From assembly GCF_003985145.1 (NCBI RefSeq), contig NZ_ML133526.1, positions 1-64,000 of the forward strand: 64,000 bases of DNA. The letters are read 5' to 3'. The notes beneath the pieces are model-generated. The model ran no database searches. It was not told the DNA's origin and saw only the letters and a list, made by a program, of their open reading frames with translations. Position numbers and translations under genes: made by a program. This document shows positions 44,485 to 54,310 of this stretch, in pieces; position 1 is the first letter of the stretch; each line of letters opens with the position of its first letter. Source of the DNA: Rhizobium anhuiense (GTDB taxonomy: Bacteria > Pseudomonadota > Alphaproteobacteria > Rhizobiales > Rhizobiaceae).

Positions 44485-45678
44485 ATGCGGCTTGAACTGA
44501 AAGAGATCACCAGCGACGCGATGGCGCCAGGCCAGCCGAAATGGTTCTTCGAACGCGGCCGGCGAACGCTCGGCCGGGCGCCCGATTGCGATTGGCGGCT
44601 GCCGGAGGATCGGCGCTCCATCTCCAAGCTCCATTGCATCATCGAGCGCGACCGCGAAGGCTTCCTGCTGCGTGACCAGAGCGCAAACGGCTCCCGGGTC
44701 AACGGCATCGCCGTGCATGAAGGCCAGATCGTGCGGCTTTCCGACAGGTCGCGGCTGGAGATGGGCGGGCTTGCCTTTTCCGTCCACATATCAGGCGACA
44801 AGGACCGCGAGATCGAGGATCCCGATGCCGCCCTCGTGCTGAGCGACGAACCGCTGACCATCTCCGCAATCCTGGCCGATATCGCTCCGGGCGGCCATAC
44901 CGCAAACGGCGTCCTTGGCGAGCGTGCGGTCGATGATTGGGGTCTTCCCGAAAAGGCCGGGAAAATCGGAGCGGCCTCATCCCGCAGTGTCGAGATCGGC
45001 TGGAGCGGCCCTCCGGAGATCCGGTCAGCCACCCAGCTTCTGCCGGAAGACTGGAATGTGGAGGAGACCGAATACGGCAGCCACCTGGAACATGGGGCCG
45101 CCACCCATGTCTCCGTGCCGATCGCCCAGCGCCGGCCGGCGCCGGTGATCGGGATCATCAACGACAACGATCCGCGGCCCGAACCGGAGCCCGAGGAATT
45201 TCCGGCGCTGGCGATCGGCCGGCCCGACGCCTTCGCCGATCGTCTGGAGCCGCTGCTTGTCCGGCTCGAGCAAGCCATCGAGAATAGTTATGCGGTTTTC
45301 GAGATCAACGCGCCATCCTCCGACGGCGAGCAGGATTTCCTGGCCGGCGGCAGAGAGGAAGCGCTCCTTGCCCGCTTCGAGACCATGCTCGGGCAGCAGC
45401 TCAAACTCAATTCCGCGCTCGAGGCTCTCGTTCAGGCGGCAGGCCGGCTGGAGCCGCGCATCATCGAGGCGCGGGTCGAGACCGGCGCCTGGCGCCTGCC
45501 CTGGCGCCGGGACCAGGCCTATTGGCAGGCTTACCGGGCACTATTCGAAAAGGACGGCGAGAGCCGCTCGATCCATGACGTGTTCCGCGATGCGATGTCC
45601 GGCGCGGTGGACGACACGCAGGCACCGCCTCGTCCGCAAGACAGGCAGGAAGGAAAAGACACACATCATGAGGAATGA
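44485..45678 (+). CDS. fha: FHA-domain T6SS regulator (Fha/TagH)
   Basis: A 397-residue protein. The N-terminal FHA domain (about residues 5-98) has the phosphothreonine-binding set: GRAPDCDW (Arg31), SISKLHCII (Ser47, His50) and NGSRVNG. A long disordered middle follows. The C-terminal T6SS-FHA domain (about 290-385) includes ALEALVQAAGRLEPR and YWQAYRALFEKDG. ATG 44485 is 10 nt after tssG. In Agrobacterium Fha binds phosphorylated TssL to switch secretion on. Confidence 0.92.
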   Translation: MRLELKEITSDAMAPGQPKWFFERGRRTLGRAPDCDWRLPEDRRSISKLHCIIERDREGFLLRDQSANGSRVNGIAVHEGQIVRLSDRSRLEMGGLAFSVHISGDKDREIEDPDAALVLSDEPLTISAILADIAPGGHTANGVLGERAVDDWGLPEKAGKIGAASSRSVEIGWSGPPEIRSATQLLPEDWNVEETEYGSHLEHGAATHVSVPIAQRRPAPVIGIINDNDPRPEPEPEEFPALAIGRPDAFADRLEPLLVRLEQAIENSYAVFEINAPSSDGEQDFLAGGREEALLARFETMLGQQLKLNSALEALVQAAGRLEPRIIEARVETGAWRLPWRRDQAYWQAYRALFEKDGESRSIHDVFRDAMSGAVDDTQAPPRPQDRQEGKDTHHEE

Positions 45679-47008
45679 GAACCGGGTGGCCTGGAGCGAA
45701 GGCATGTTCCTTCGCGTGCAGCATTTTCAGCAGGCGGACCGCTGGACGGAGCGGCTCGTGCGCACCGCGACGCACGGCCTGTCGCCCTACCCCTGGGGTG
45801 TGGCCGAGATCGGCATCGACCGCGGCGCATTGGCGATCGGCCAATTCGCGCTGTCGAACCTGCGCGGCGTCTTGCCCGACGGAACGCCGTTCGAAGCCCC
45901 CATCGATACCGATCTGCCGCCGCCGCTCGATCTCGACGAGAACACCAAGAATACGATCGTCTATCTGGCGCTTCCCGCCCGCCAGCCGGGCAAGGCCGAC
46001 GTGGCGCTGAACGGTGGCGCCGCACGCAACAGCGTCCGTCTCGTCGCCTCGCCCTACGAAGCGCCCGATGCCAATGTCGAGACCGACTTCATGGCGCCGA
46101 TCGATGTCGGCCGCCTCAGCCTGCGTTATCTCCGGACCGGCGACGAGCTTGCCGGTTACGAGCTCATCGGACTTGCCCGCATCATCGAGGTGCGCTCCGA
46201 CCGGGCCGTGATCCTCGATCCGGACTATATCGTGCCGAGTCTCAACTGCACGGCCGCGGGACGGCTGAACGAATTGATCACCGAACTGCTCGGCATCGTG
46301 CGCCACCGCGCGGAGGCGATCGCCGAACGGATCGGCGACCCCACCATTCGAGGAACGGCGGAGGTCGGCGACTACCTGCTCTTGCAGATCCTCAACCGCG
46401 CCGACCCGATGCTGAAACATATTTCGGCGAATGCGACGCGGATCCACCCCATCGTCTTCTACGAAAACTGCATCCAGCTTGCCGGCGAGCTCGCCACCTT
46501 CACGACAGACCGCAAACGCGCCAGCGACTTCCCGCCCTACCGGCACGACGACCTGAAGGCGACCTTCGCCGCCGTCTTCGACGATCTGCGCGCTTCGCTG
46601 TCCTCCGTGCTCGAACAGGCGGCCGTGGCAATCGAGCTGGCCGAACGCCGGCATGGTGTCAGGATCGGCACGATCAACGACCGTTCGCTGCTCAGAGATG
46701 CCGGATTCGTGCTGGCGGTCCGGGCCGAGATGCCGGCCGAGGACGTGCGCCGCAAGCTGCCGGCGCAGATCAAGGTCGGCCCGGTCGAGCGCATCGCCGA
46801 CCTCGTCAACGTGGCGCTGCCGGGCATTCCCGTGCGGCCGCTGCCGGTGCTGCCGCGCCAGCTCCCCTATCGCTCCGGCACCATCTATTTCGAACTCGAC
46901 ACCAAAAACCCGCTTTGGAAACAACTCGACACTTCGGGCGCCATCGCCGTGCATCTTGCCGGCGATTTCCCCGGGCTTGAAATAGAATTGTGGGCCCTCA
47001 GAGAATGA
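45668..47008 (+). CDS. tssK: TssK baseplate-membrane complex linker
   Basis: A 446-residue TssK. It starts NRVAWSEGMFLRVQHFQQAD, typical of the family, with PYPWGVAEIGID, LLQILNRADPMLKH and the C-terminal RIADLVNVALPGIPVRPLP. ATG 45668 overlaps fha by 11 nt, and the end overlaps tssL (ATGA). It connects the baseplate to TssL/TssM. Confidence 0.96.
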   Translation: MRNENRVAWSEGMFLRVQHFQQADRWTERLVRTATHGLSPYPWGVAEIGIDRGALAIGQFALSNLRGVLPDGTPFEAPIDTDLPPPLDLDENTKNTIVYLALPARQPGKADVALNGGAARNSVRLVASPYEAPDANVETDFMAPIDVGRLSLRYLRTGDELAGYELIGLARIIEVRSDRAVILDPDYIVPSLNCTAAGRLNELITELLGIVRHRAEAIAERIGDPTIRGTAEVGDYLLLQILNRADPMLKHISANATRIHPIVFYENCIQLAGELATFTTDRKRASDFPPYRHDDLKATFAAVFDDLRASLSSVLEQAAVAIELAERRHGVRIGTINDRSLLRDAGFVLAVRAEMPAEDVRRKLPAQIKVGPVERIADLVNVALPGIPVRPLPVLPRQLPYRSGTIYFELDTKNPLWKQLDTSGAIAVHLAGDFPGLEIELWALRE

Positions 47009-48531
47009 AGACCGAACCCGCCTCCACCTGGCAGAACCTGCCGACCATCGTCGAACTCACCGAGGATGGCACTCGGAAAAAGCAATCCGCCCGCAAGATG
47101 GCGGAGATGCTGGATGACGTCCTCGACTTTCCCGAAAGCGAGGCAGGAAAGCCGCCGGTGGGATCACCTCCGAAGAGCGCCGCGTCCATCGAAACCCTCG
47201 TCCGGGATTTTCGCTTCGGCGCCGACGACGTGCCGACGCTGGTACGCTCGGCCGCACCGCTGCTCAACCTCGCCCATGCCCTGCGCTACACGGAAGAACA
47301 GCCCGAGATCGACGCTTTGCGCCAGCTGGCGATCGAAGCCGTCGGCCGCTACGAGCGCGATCTGGCGAGCGCCCGCATCAGCCCCGAACGCGCGCGCGCC
47401 GCCCACTACGTCGTCTGCGCGACGGTCGACGATGTCGTGCTCAGCAAGGCCTGGGGCGTTCGCGCCGGCTGGGCCCGCTCGGGTCTCGTTTCCACCTTCC
47501 ATATGGACGTGACCGGCGGCGAACGGGTATTCGACCTGCTCGATCATTTCCAGCAGAGCCCCGGCGCCAACAAGGACCTGCTGCTGCTCATCTATCTCTG
47601 CCTGTCGCTTGCCTTCGAGGGCCGCACCCGCGTCTCGGCGCGCGGCGGGCTGGAGCTCGGCCGCATCCGCGACAGTCTCTACAAGACGTTGCTCGGCCAG
47701 TACGGCGTGTTCGAACGGGAGCTGTCTCCCCATTGGAAGGGTGTTTCGGCCCGGCATCAGCCGCTGCGCACCGCGGCCGCGATCTGGACGCTGCTTTCGC
47801 TTCTGACCCTGATCCTGGCGTTCGGCTATCTGTTCTTCACGCTCTCGCTCAATCGCGCCTCCGACGGAACCTTCGAGCGGCTCGCCAAGCTGCCGCCGCG
47901 TGATATGCCGAGCGTGCTGGTCAAGGTGCCCGAACCGCCCCCTCAGCCGCCGCCTGTTGTCGTCGCCGAAACCCCGCCGCCGCCGCCACAAGTGAAACCG
48001 CCGAGCCGGCTCGACAATCTGCTCGCCTTCCTTCAGCCGGAGGTCGAGAAAAAGCTGGTCACGCTTTCGGACTCGAATGGCAGGCTGCTGGTCCGGATCA
48101 GCAATTCCGGCCTGTTTGCCACCGGCAGCGCGGAGGTCAGCCAGAAATTCCACGATCTTCTCCAGCGGATCGGCGGCGCGCTGGCCGCAGAGAATTTCCG
48201 CGCCGTGGTGGTGGGCTACACGGACAATGTGCCGATCCGCACCGTCCAGTTCCCCTCCAACTGGCACCTTTCCGAAGCCCGCGCCAAGGCGGTGGGCGAA
48301 ATCCTCGGTTCGTTCACCGGGCCGGGCGCGATCCTGACCGAGGGGCGTGCCGACACCGATCCGATCGCCGGCAACGATACGCCGGAGGGCCGGGAGATGA
48401 ACCGTCGCACTGAGATCCTGGTGCTAACCGATCCGAGCGAGCGGCTGAGCGATGCGGGTATGACGACACCGCGCCAGGCCGACATGCCGGATGACCCGAC
48501 GGCGCCTGCTGCAGGAGGTGGTTCGCGATGA
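47005..48531 (+). CDS. tssL: TssL (DotU) with C-terminal OmpA-like peptidoglycan-binding domain
   Basis: A 508-residue inner-membrane protein. The cytoplasmic DotU domain spans about 65-245 (APLLNLAHALRY, HYVVCATVDDVVLSKAWG, FHMDVTGGERVFDLL). One transmembrane segment at ~256-280 follows, then a Pro-rich spacer (~300-335) and an OmpA-like domain (~370-485: VGYTDNVPIRT, NWHLSEARAKAV, GRADTDPIAGND). Thr14 (NLPTIVELTE) sits at the position reported to be phosphorylated by PpkA and read by Fha in Agrobacterium TssL. ATG 47005 overlaps tssK. Confidence 0.95.
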   Translation: MKTEPASTWQNLPTIVELTEDGTRKKQSARKMAEMLDDVLDFPESEAGKPPVGSPPKSAASIETLVRDFRFGADDVPTLVRSAAPLLNLAHALRYTEEQPEIDALRQLAIEAVGRYERDLASARISPERARAAHYVVCATVDDVVLSKAWGVRAGWARSGLVSTFHMDVTGGERVFDLLDHFQQSPGANKDLLLLIYLCLSLAFEGRTRVSARGGLELGRIRDSLYKTLLGQYGVFERELSPHWKGVSARHQPLRTAAAIWTLLSLLTLILAFGYLFFTLSLNRASDGTFERLAKLPPRDMPSVLVKVPEPPPQPPPVVVAETPPPPPQVKPPSRLDNLLAFLQPEVEKKLVTLSDSNGRLLVRISNSGLFATGSAEVSQKFHDLLQRIGGALAAENFRAVVVGYTDNVPIRTVQFPSNWHLSEARAKAVGEILGSFTGPGAILTEGRADTDPIAGNDTPEGREMNRRTEILVLTDPSERLSDAGMTTPRQADMPDDPTAPAAGGGSR

Positions 48532-51500
48532 ACCCGCTCAGTTATTTCTATACGCTGCGCTCCTATGTGGAGGCCTATGCCGGCCTCCTCGGCCGGCGCT
48601 TCATCTCGATCATCTGGGTGGCGGCAATCTGCGTCGTCATCTGGTTCTACGGCTATCTCGCCGCCTATGGCGATTTCAAGCCGCTGGCGAGCGCCAGTGC
48701 GCGGCTGACGCTGATCGGCATCATCATCGCCGCCTGGTTTGCTTATCTCGTCTTCACCACCATCCGCGACCGCCGCCGCGACAAAAAGCTCGTCGAAGGC
48801 ATAGAGCGGGACGCGGAAGCCGAAGCGGCGGCCAGCCAGCAAGCCGAAGTGGGTGAGATCCACAATCGGCTCAAGGAAGCGCTGCAGCTGCTGCGCCGCA
48901 TCACCAAGAAGCGTTTCGGCTATATCTACGAGCTGCCATGGTACGTCATCTTCGGCGCGCCGGGTTCCGGCAAGACGACGGCGCTCACCAATTCCGGCCT
49001 CAAATTCCCCCTCGGCGATGCGCTCGGCAGCAATTCGGTGCAGGGGATCGGCGGCACGCGCAACTGCAATTGGTGGTTCACCGACGAGGCCATCCTCATC
49101 GACACGGCTGGCCGCTATACGACGCAGGACGATCTGAATGGCGCCGCCAAGGCCGGCTGGGAAGGATTTCTCGGCCTGCTACGCAAATACCGGCGTTCGC
49201 AGCCGATCAACGGCGCGCTGGTGACGCTGTCGATCGGCGATCTCCTGACGCGCGATCCGGAGGCACAGCGCGAGGAGGTCAGGGCGATCCGCCAGCGGCT
49301 TTCCGAGCTCGACGAACTCCTGCATGCCCGCGTGCCGGTCTATCTGCTTTTGACCAAGGCCGATCTCCTGACCGGCTTCGTGGAATTCTTCGACGGTTTC
49401 AACAAAAGCGATCGCGAACAGGTCTGGGGCACGACCTTCGGCCTCGACGAAAGCTACAAGGCGGCAAACCTGCCGGAACGCTTCATGGAGGAATTCACCC
49501 TGCTGCAGCAGCGCGTCGACGCCATGCTGATCGAACGCCTGCAGCAGGAACCCAATCCGGAGCTGCGCGGCCGGATCTTCCGCTTTCCGGCCGAACTCAC
49601 CTCTTTGAAGGAGCGTCTGCACGAGGTCGTCACCGAGCTTTGCTCGGGTTCGAAACTGGTGGAGGCGCCGCTCTTGCGCGGCATCTATTTCGCTTCCGGT
49701 ACCCAGAGGGAGGAGACGGTCGCCGTTCCCCGCATGCGACGCAGCTATTTCCTCCCGCGTCTCTTCAAGGAGGTGATCTTCGGCGAAGCCTCGCTGGTCG
49801 CCCGCGACAAGCGGCTTTCCGGCCGGCAACTCCTCTTCCGCCGCGCCGCCTATGCGAGCGCGGTTCTGTTGCTGGCCGTCGTGCTGACAAGCTGGACGGC
49901 CACCTATATCCAGAACACCACCGCGCTCGCCGCCGCCGAAAGGCGCATAGACGCCTATGAGCAACTGGCGCGCGGCGTGCCGGTTCGCGACGTTTCGGAT
50001 GCGGATTTCCTGCGTATCCTGCCGGCGCTCGACAATCTCGCCGCCGTCACCACCGACTTTTCGAAGACCCGCGTCTGGCCGGTCAGCCTCGGCCTCGACC
50101 AGGAAGGCAAGGTCGCCAGCCGCCAGCGCGAGGCCTATCAGCGGGCGCTGAACGCGCTGCTCCTGCCGCGCATGCTGGTGCAGCTCCAGAAGGACATGGC
50201 CGAAACCACCGACGTCACCCGAACCTTCGACGCATTGAAGCTCTACGGCATGCTCGGCGGGCTCGGCCCCATGGATGCGGACTTCGCATCGCTTGAGGCG
50301 GAGGACATGTTCACGAAACTCTACCCCGACGAAGGCAGGGCCGCGGCCCGGAAGGCGTTGATCGCCCATGCCAATGTGATGGCGCGCGGCGCGCTGCCGC
50401 CGATCGAGCTCGACAAGACGCTGATCGCCAAGGCGCGCGACATCATCCGCTCGCAGAATATCGCCAGCCGCGCCTATGACATCCTGGCGGAATATCGCGA
50501 GTCCCGCGCCCTTCCCGCCTGGAGCCCGGCAGGCGCGCTCGGGCCGCTCGGTGAACAGGCTTTCGAGAGAACCTCCAAGGCGCCGCTCAGCGAAGGCATT
50601 CCCGGCCTTTTCTCCGCGACCGGCTACCGCACCGTCGTTCTCACCGGGATTACCGACGCCGCGCGCGAGGCGCTCGATGAGCAATGGGTCCGCGGCGATC
50701 CCAATCCTGCCGGCGTGACGGTCGATACGGTCGCCCAGGCGACGCTGCAGCTTTACTTCGACACGTTCGAGCAGCGCTGGTCGACGATCCTGGCCGATAT
50801 CAGGGTAAAACCTTCCCAGACGATCGGCGATGCGGCAGAAACCACCCGCATCCTGGCGGGCAAGCCCGGTCCGGTCGAGACGATCACCAAATCGATCGTC
50901 GCCACCACCGATCTGCGTGGACCCGGCGCGGAAATCGCCTCGGCCGCCAGCGACAGCCTGCCCGCGTCGACCACCGCGCTTGCCAGCGCGGCGAATGCAC
51001 CCGACCCGTTCGGCCGTCTGCGCGAAGCGCTGAAGGCGCCTGCCGGCCAGTCGCCGCCTGCCGAGCAGCCGAAGGATGCGCCGCGATCGGAAATCGGGCA
51101 GCTCGAGCCGATCCTGCAGAGAGTGCAGGAGCAGCTTTCGCGCGCCACGACCTCCACCGCCGAAGTCGCGAAAGTCTTCGACGTCGACAGTCAGCTGACA
51201 GACGCCAATCAGGACCTGCTGCAGCAGGCCCGCAAGCTGCCGGCGCCGGTCGACACCTGGATGGCCGGGCTGGCTGCGGATGTCGGATCGCTGGCGGTCA
51301 AATCCGCACGCTCACGCATCAGCGACGCATGGGCGGCCGAAGGCGCAGGCTTCTGCTCGAACGTCGTCACCGGCCGTTATCCCTTCGAGCGGAAATCACC
51401 GCGCGACGTGGCGATGAGCGACTTCATCAGGCTTTTCGGGCCGGAGGGACTGTTCAAGACCTTCTTCAAGGAAAAGCTCGAAGCCTTCGTCGACACCAGC

Positions 51501-52004
51501 GCGTCGCCATGGGGCTGGAAGGGCACCTTCGGCGCAGCGAGCATTCCAAGCACGGCGATCGCCCAGTTCGAAAATGCCGACAAGATCAACCGCGCCTTCT
51601 TCCCGGCCGGTAGCGACAACCCGTCGATTACGATCAACGTCAAGCCGGTATCACTGACCGAGGCGGCCAGCGCCGTGATGCTGGAGATCGAAGGCGAACG
51701 CGTGGTCTATTTCCACGGCCCGATCCAATCGAAATCGATCACTTGGCCGTCGACGGAAGCAAGCAATGCTTCCCGCCTCGCCTTCCAGCCGGGTGGCTGG
51801 CAGCAGGCCTTGACGGAAAATGGCGATTGGTCGCCCTTCCGGCTGTTCGACGATGCCGACATCGCCATACAGGGCGACGACCTCTTCCGGGCGAAATTCC
51901 AGCAGGACGGCCAAGCGGCGGAATTCGACGTGCAGTTCGGTTCGGTGCTCAATCCATTCCGGCTGGAGGCGCTCGGCGCCTTCTCATGCCCGGCACAATT
52001 CTGA
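48528..52004 (+). CDS. tssM: TssM (IcmF) inner-membrane protein
   Basis: A 1158-residue TssM. Two N-terminal membrane segments (about 26-46 and 60-78) are followed by a cytoplasmic NTPase with an intact Walker A, GAPGSGKT (143-150), and IDTAGRYTTQDD. A third membrane segment lies near residue 450 (ASAVLLLAVVLTSWTATYI), and the remainder is a large periplasmic part. The ATG overlaps the tssL stop. The intact Walker A suggests a nucleotide-dependent TssM as in Agrobacterium. Confidence 0.97.
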   Translation: MNPLSYFYTLRSYVEAYAGLLGRRFISIIWVAAICVVIWFYGYLAAYGDFKPLASASARLTLIGIIIAAWFAYLVFTTIRDRRRDKKLVEGIERDAEAEAAASQQAEVGEIHNRLKEALQLLRRITKKRFGYIYELPWYVIFGAPGSGKTTALTNSGLKFPLGDALGSNSVQGIGGTRNCNWWFTDEAILIDTAGRYTTQDDLNGAAKAGWEGFLGLLRKYRRSQPINGALVTLSIGDLLTRDPEAQREEVRAIRQRLSELDELLHARVPVYLLLTKADLLTGFVEFFDGFNKSDREQVWGTTFGLDESYKAANLPERFMEEFTLLQQRVDAMLIERLQQEPNPELRGRIFRFPAELTSLKERLHEVVTELCSGSKLVEAPLLRGIYFASGTQREETVAVPRMRRSYFLPRLFKEVIFGEASLVARDKRLSGRQLLFRRAAYASAVLLLAVVLTSWTATYIQNTTALAAAERRIDAYEQLARGVPVRDVSDADFLRILPALDNLAAVTTDFSKTRVWPVSLGLDQEGKVASRQREAYQRALNALLLPRMLVQLQKDMAETTDVTRTFDALKLYGMLGGLGPMDADFASLEAEDMFTKLYPDEGRAAARKALIAHANVMARGALPPIELDKTLIAKARDIIRSQNIASRAYDILAEYRESRALPAWSPAGALGPLGEQAFERTSKAPLSEGIPGLFSATGYRTVVLTGITDAAREALDEQWVRGDPNPAGVTVDTVAQATLQLYFDTFEQRWSTILADIRVKPSQTIGDAAETTRILAGKPGPVETITKSIVATTDLRGPGAEIASAASDSLPASTTALASAANAPDPFGRLREALKAPAGQSPPAEQPKDAPRSEIGQLEPILQRVQEQLSRATTSTAEVAKVFDVDSQLTDANQDLLQQARKLPAPVDTWMAGLAADVGSLAVKSARSRISDAWAAEGAGFCSNVVTGRYPFERKSPRDVAMSDFIRLFGPEGLFKTFFKEKLEAFVDTSASPWGWKGTFGAASIPSTAIAQFENADKINRAFFPAGSDNPSITINVKPVSLTEAASAVMLEIEGERVVYFHGPIQSKSITWPSTEASNASRLAFQPGGWQQALTENGDWSPFRLFDDADIAIQGDDLFRAKFQQDGQAAEFDVQFGSVLNPFRLEALGAFSCPAQF

Positions 52005-52014
52005 CCGGTCTGAT

Positions 52015-53388
52015 ATGAACGAGCGCGCCGCCCTGGACCGAAGCCCGAGCGAAACCGACAGGATCGGCTTCTTCGGCAAGCTGCCGAGCCACGGCGATTT
52101 CGTCTCGATGGGGCTCGGCCGCGGCCTGCAAACAGCACTTGACGCCTGGCTGCAATCGGGATTGCAGGCAGCGCAGCAGGACCTCGGCGAGGATTGGGAA
52201 CGCCGGTTTCGCCTCATGCCGGCATGGCGTTTCATCATCGAGCGCGGCCTCTGGGGACCGGCAACCGTTGCCGGCGTCCTGCTTCCCAGTCTCGACCGCG
52301 TCGGGCGCAGCTTTCCGCTTGTTATCGCGGCACAGCTTCACGGCTTTTCCGAGCATCCGCGCCAACTCTATCTGGACGATACGTGGTTTACGGCGGCCGA
52401 GGCGATCGCCGAAAGCTCGGCCAAGCGGGATTTCGAGATCAACCATTTCACCGCAAGCCTGAAGCGGCTGAGGAGCTTGCGGCCGGCCGATCTCGCGGAA
52501 AACGAGACGCTGCAGGACAGAGCGTCCAGCCGCGGCACGATCTGGTGGCGGATCGATCCCGAGGAGCGGCGGGCCAAGGGATTTGGCGTCACTGGTGCCC
52601 CGGAACCTGCTCACTTCGCAAAGCTGCTGCGCGAAAGTGCCAGTGTGGTTTCAACGGCGCCGCAGCCAGAAACAGTCGCGACACCGCGTCCTGTTGTCGT
52701 CGAACCGCATCCTCCTCTGGTGCTCCGGCACAGCCATGCCACGCATGCAGGAACAAGGCTTGCCGTCAACGCCGATGCGCTGCTCGTTTCGGAAACGCCC
52801 TCGCTCTTTGCCGTCGCCGATGGCGTGGGTGACGGCAACACCGCGGCCGAAGTCGGCAAGATCGCCGTTCACGTGCTGGCCGAAACGGCGAAGCAGCAGA
52901 CGATCGAAGCGCAGGTGCAGGAGGTCAAGGGCAAGCTCGGCCGTGCCCACGGCCTGCTTCAATCGGCCTATCATTCCTCCGATCGCGAGCCGTCGGCCGC
53001 CAGCATCGTCGTGCTGGCCACGCTTGGGGACAGCTGCGCCTTGCTCTGGGTCGGCGATGCCCGCTGCTATCTCTTACGGGACGGCATGATGCGCTGCCTC
53101 ACCCGCGACCATGTTGAGATCGGCCTGCGGCGCACGCTCTCGCGCGCCATCGGCATGCGGGGACATCTCATCCCCGAAGTCCGTTTCGGCGGACTGCAGG
53201 CCGGCGACCGGCTGCTGCTCTGCAGCGCGCCGCTGCCGAATGCGATCCCTGAACGCGGCATCGCCGAAATCCTGCTTTCCGCAAAGATCGAAAAGGCGGC
53301 CGACATCCTCGTCCACGAGGGGCTGATCGCCAATTGCCGTGACAATCTCAGCGCCATCGTGATCGATGTGAAGACCGATGAGCCGTGA
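52015..53388 (+). CDS. TagF-PppA fusion: T6SS repressor domain plus PP2C phosphatase
   Basis: A 457-residue fusion. Residues ~14-170 form the TagF domain (GFFGKLPSHGDFVSMGLG, FRLMPAWRFIIE, GRSFPLVIA). From about residue 240 comes a PP2C-type phosphatase with AVADGVGDGN, VGDARCYLLRDG, LTRDHV and CRDNLSAIVID. In Agrobacterium the same fusion represses secretion, with the phosphatase opposing PpkA. ATG 52015 lies 10 nt after the tssM stop, and the end overlaps ppkA by 11 nt. Confidence 0.92.
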   Translation: MNERAALDRSPSETDRIGFFGKLPSHGDFVSMGLGRGLQTALDAWLQSGLQAAQQDLGEDWERRFRLMPAWRFIIERGLWGPATVAGVLLPSLDRVGRSFPLVIAAQLHGFSEHPRQLYLDDTWFTAAEAIAESSAKRDFEINHFTASLKRLRSLRPADLAENETLQDRASSRGTIWWRIDPEERRAKGFGVTGAPEPAHFAKLLRESASVVSTAPQPETVATPRPVVVEPHPPLVLRHSHATHAGTRLAVNADALLVSETPSLFAVADGVGDGNTAAEVGKIAVHVLAETAKQQTIEAQVQEVKGKLGRAHGLLQSAYHSSDREPSAASIVVLATLGDSCALLWVGDARCYLLRDGMMRCLTRDHVEIGLRRTLSRAIGMRGHLIPEVRFGGLQAGDRLLLCSAPLPNAIPERGIAEILLSAKIEKAADILVHEGLIANCRDNLSAIVIDVKTDEP

Positions 53389-54310
53389 ACCTCCGGACGC
53401 GGATTTCGAGGAGATCGCGCGACGTTTCTCCCATCTCTGGCAGGCCTTGAATGCCAGGGCGGACAGTCGGTATCCGCTCGAGACCCGGCAGATGCTGGTC
53501 GACCGGGTCCGGGATGCGCTCGATCGAGGCGAGGCCCGCCTCAGCGATACCGATCCCGGGGTCATCGCCAACAGCTTCGCGCTCGAGGCGCTGGTCCATG
53601 ACGGCGCGCTGACCCAAATCTATCGTGCCCGCCATCGTGATCTCGGAACGCTTCATGCCATCAAGATGCCGCGGCCCGAGCACGCCGATGACCCCGTGCT
53701 GAGGAAGCTCATGCTGCGTGAAGCCGAGATCGGCATAACGCTCCGTCACCCTCATATCGCTGGAACACAAGCGGTTCTGCGCCTCGCCGACGGACGCCCG
53801 GCCCTGGTGATGGAATGGCTCGGGAGACGGCTTGCGGATCGCTTGCAGGAACAACCGTTATCTCCGGATGAGGTCATCTCGATCATGATTTCGGCGCTGT
53901 CCGGGCTGGACGCCATCCATGCCGCCGGCACCGTGCATTGCGACCTGTCGCCGCTCAATCTTCTCGTTGCCGATGGCGACCTCTCCCATTTGAAGATCGC
54001 CGATTTCGGCATCGCGATCGAGGTCGGGTGCCGGCACGGGCAACTCGATCTCGCCTTCGCCGGCCAACCGGATTTCGTGTCTCCGGAACAAATGGCCGGT
54101 GAATCGCTCGACGGCCGATCCGATCTCTATGCCGCTGGACTTCTGCTGTCCCTGCTCCTGCATCATTGCGGCGAGGAAGGCGAAGAGCTTCAGGCTTTAG
54201 AGGCGTTGGCGATCTGCCTGTCACAGCACAATCCTGAAGACAGGCCCGAGAATGCGAAGGCCGCCTTGCATCTGCTCGGCGGCCTCGCGAAACGTCCAGT
54301 CGGCGCTTAG
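53378..54310 (+). CDS. ppkA: PpkA-like Ser/Thr protein kinase of the T6SS
   Basis: A 310-residue cytoplasmic kinase without a membrane segment. Seen are HAIKMPR (ATP-binding Lys), LMLREAEIGITLRHPHI (alpha-C Glu), catalytic loop HCDLSPLNLL, IADFG and a P+1-like FVSPEQMAG. The glycine loop is degenerate. The catalytic loop has Cys in place of the usual Arg (non-RD) and Ser for Lys after the Asp (HRDLKP-N in canonical kinases). It is the last gene of the tss operon and convergent with the next gene, with stops overlapping by 2 nt. Confidence 0.88.
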   Translation: MSREPPDADFEEIARRFSHLWQALNARADSRYPLETRQMLVDRVRDALDRGEARLSDTDPGVIANSFALEALVHDGALTQIYRARHRDLGTLHAIKMPRPEHADDPVLRKLMLREAEIGITLRHPHIAGTQAVLRLADGRPALVMEWLGRRLADRLQEQPLSPDEVISIMISALSGLDAIHAAGTVHCDLSPLNLLVADGDLSHLKIADFGIAIEVGCRHGQLDLAFAGQPDFVSPEQMAGESLDGRSDLYAAGLLLSLLLHHCGEEGEELQALEALAICLSQHNPEDRPENAKAALHLLGGLAKRPVGA

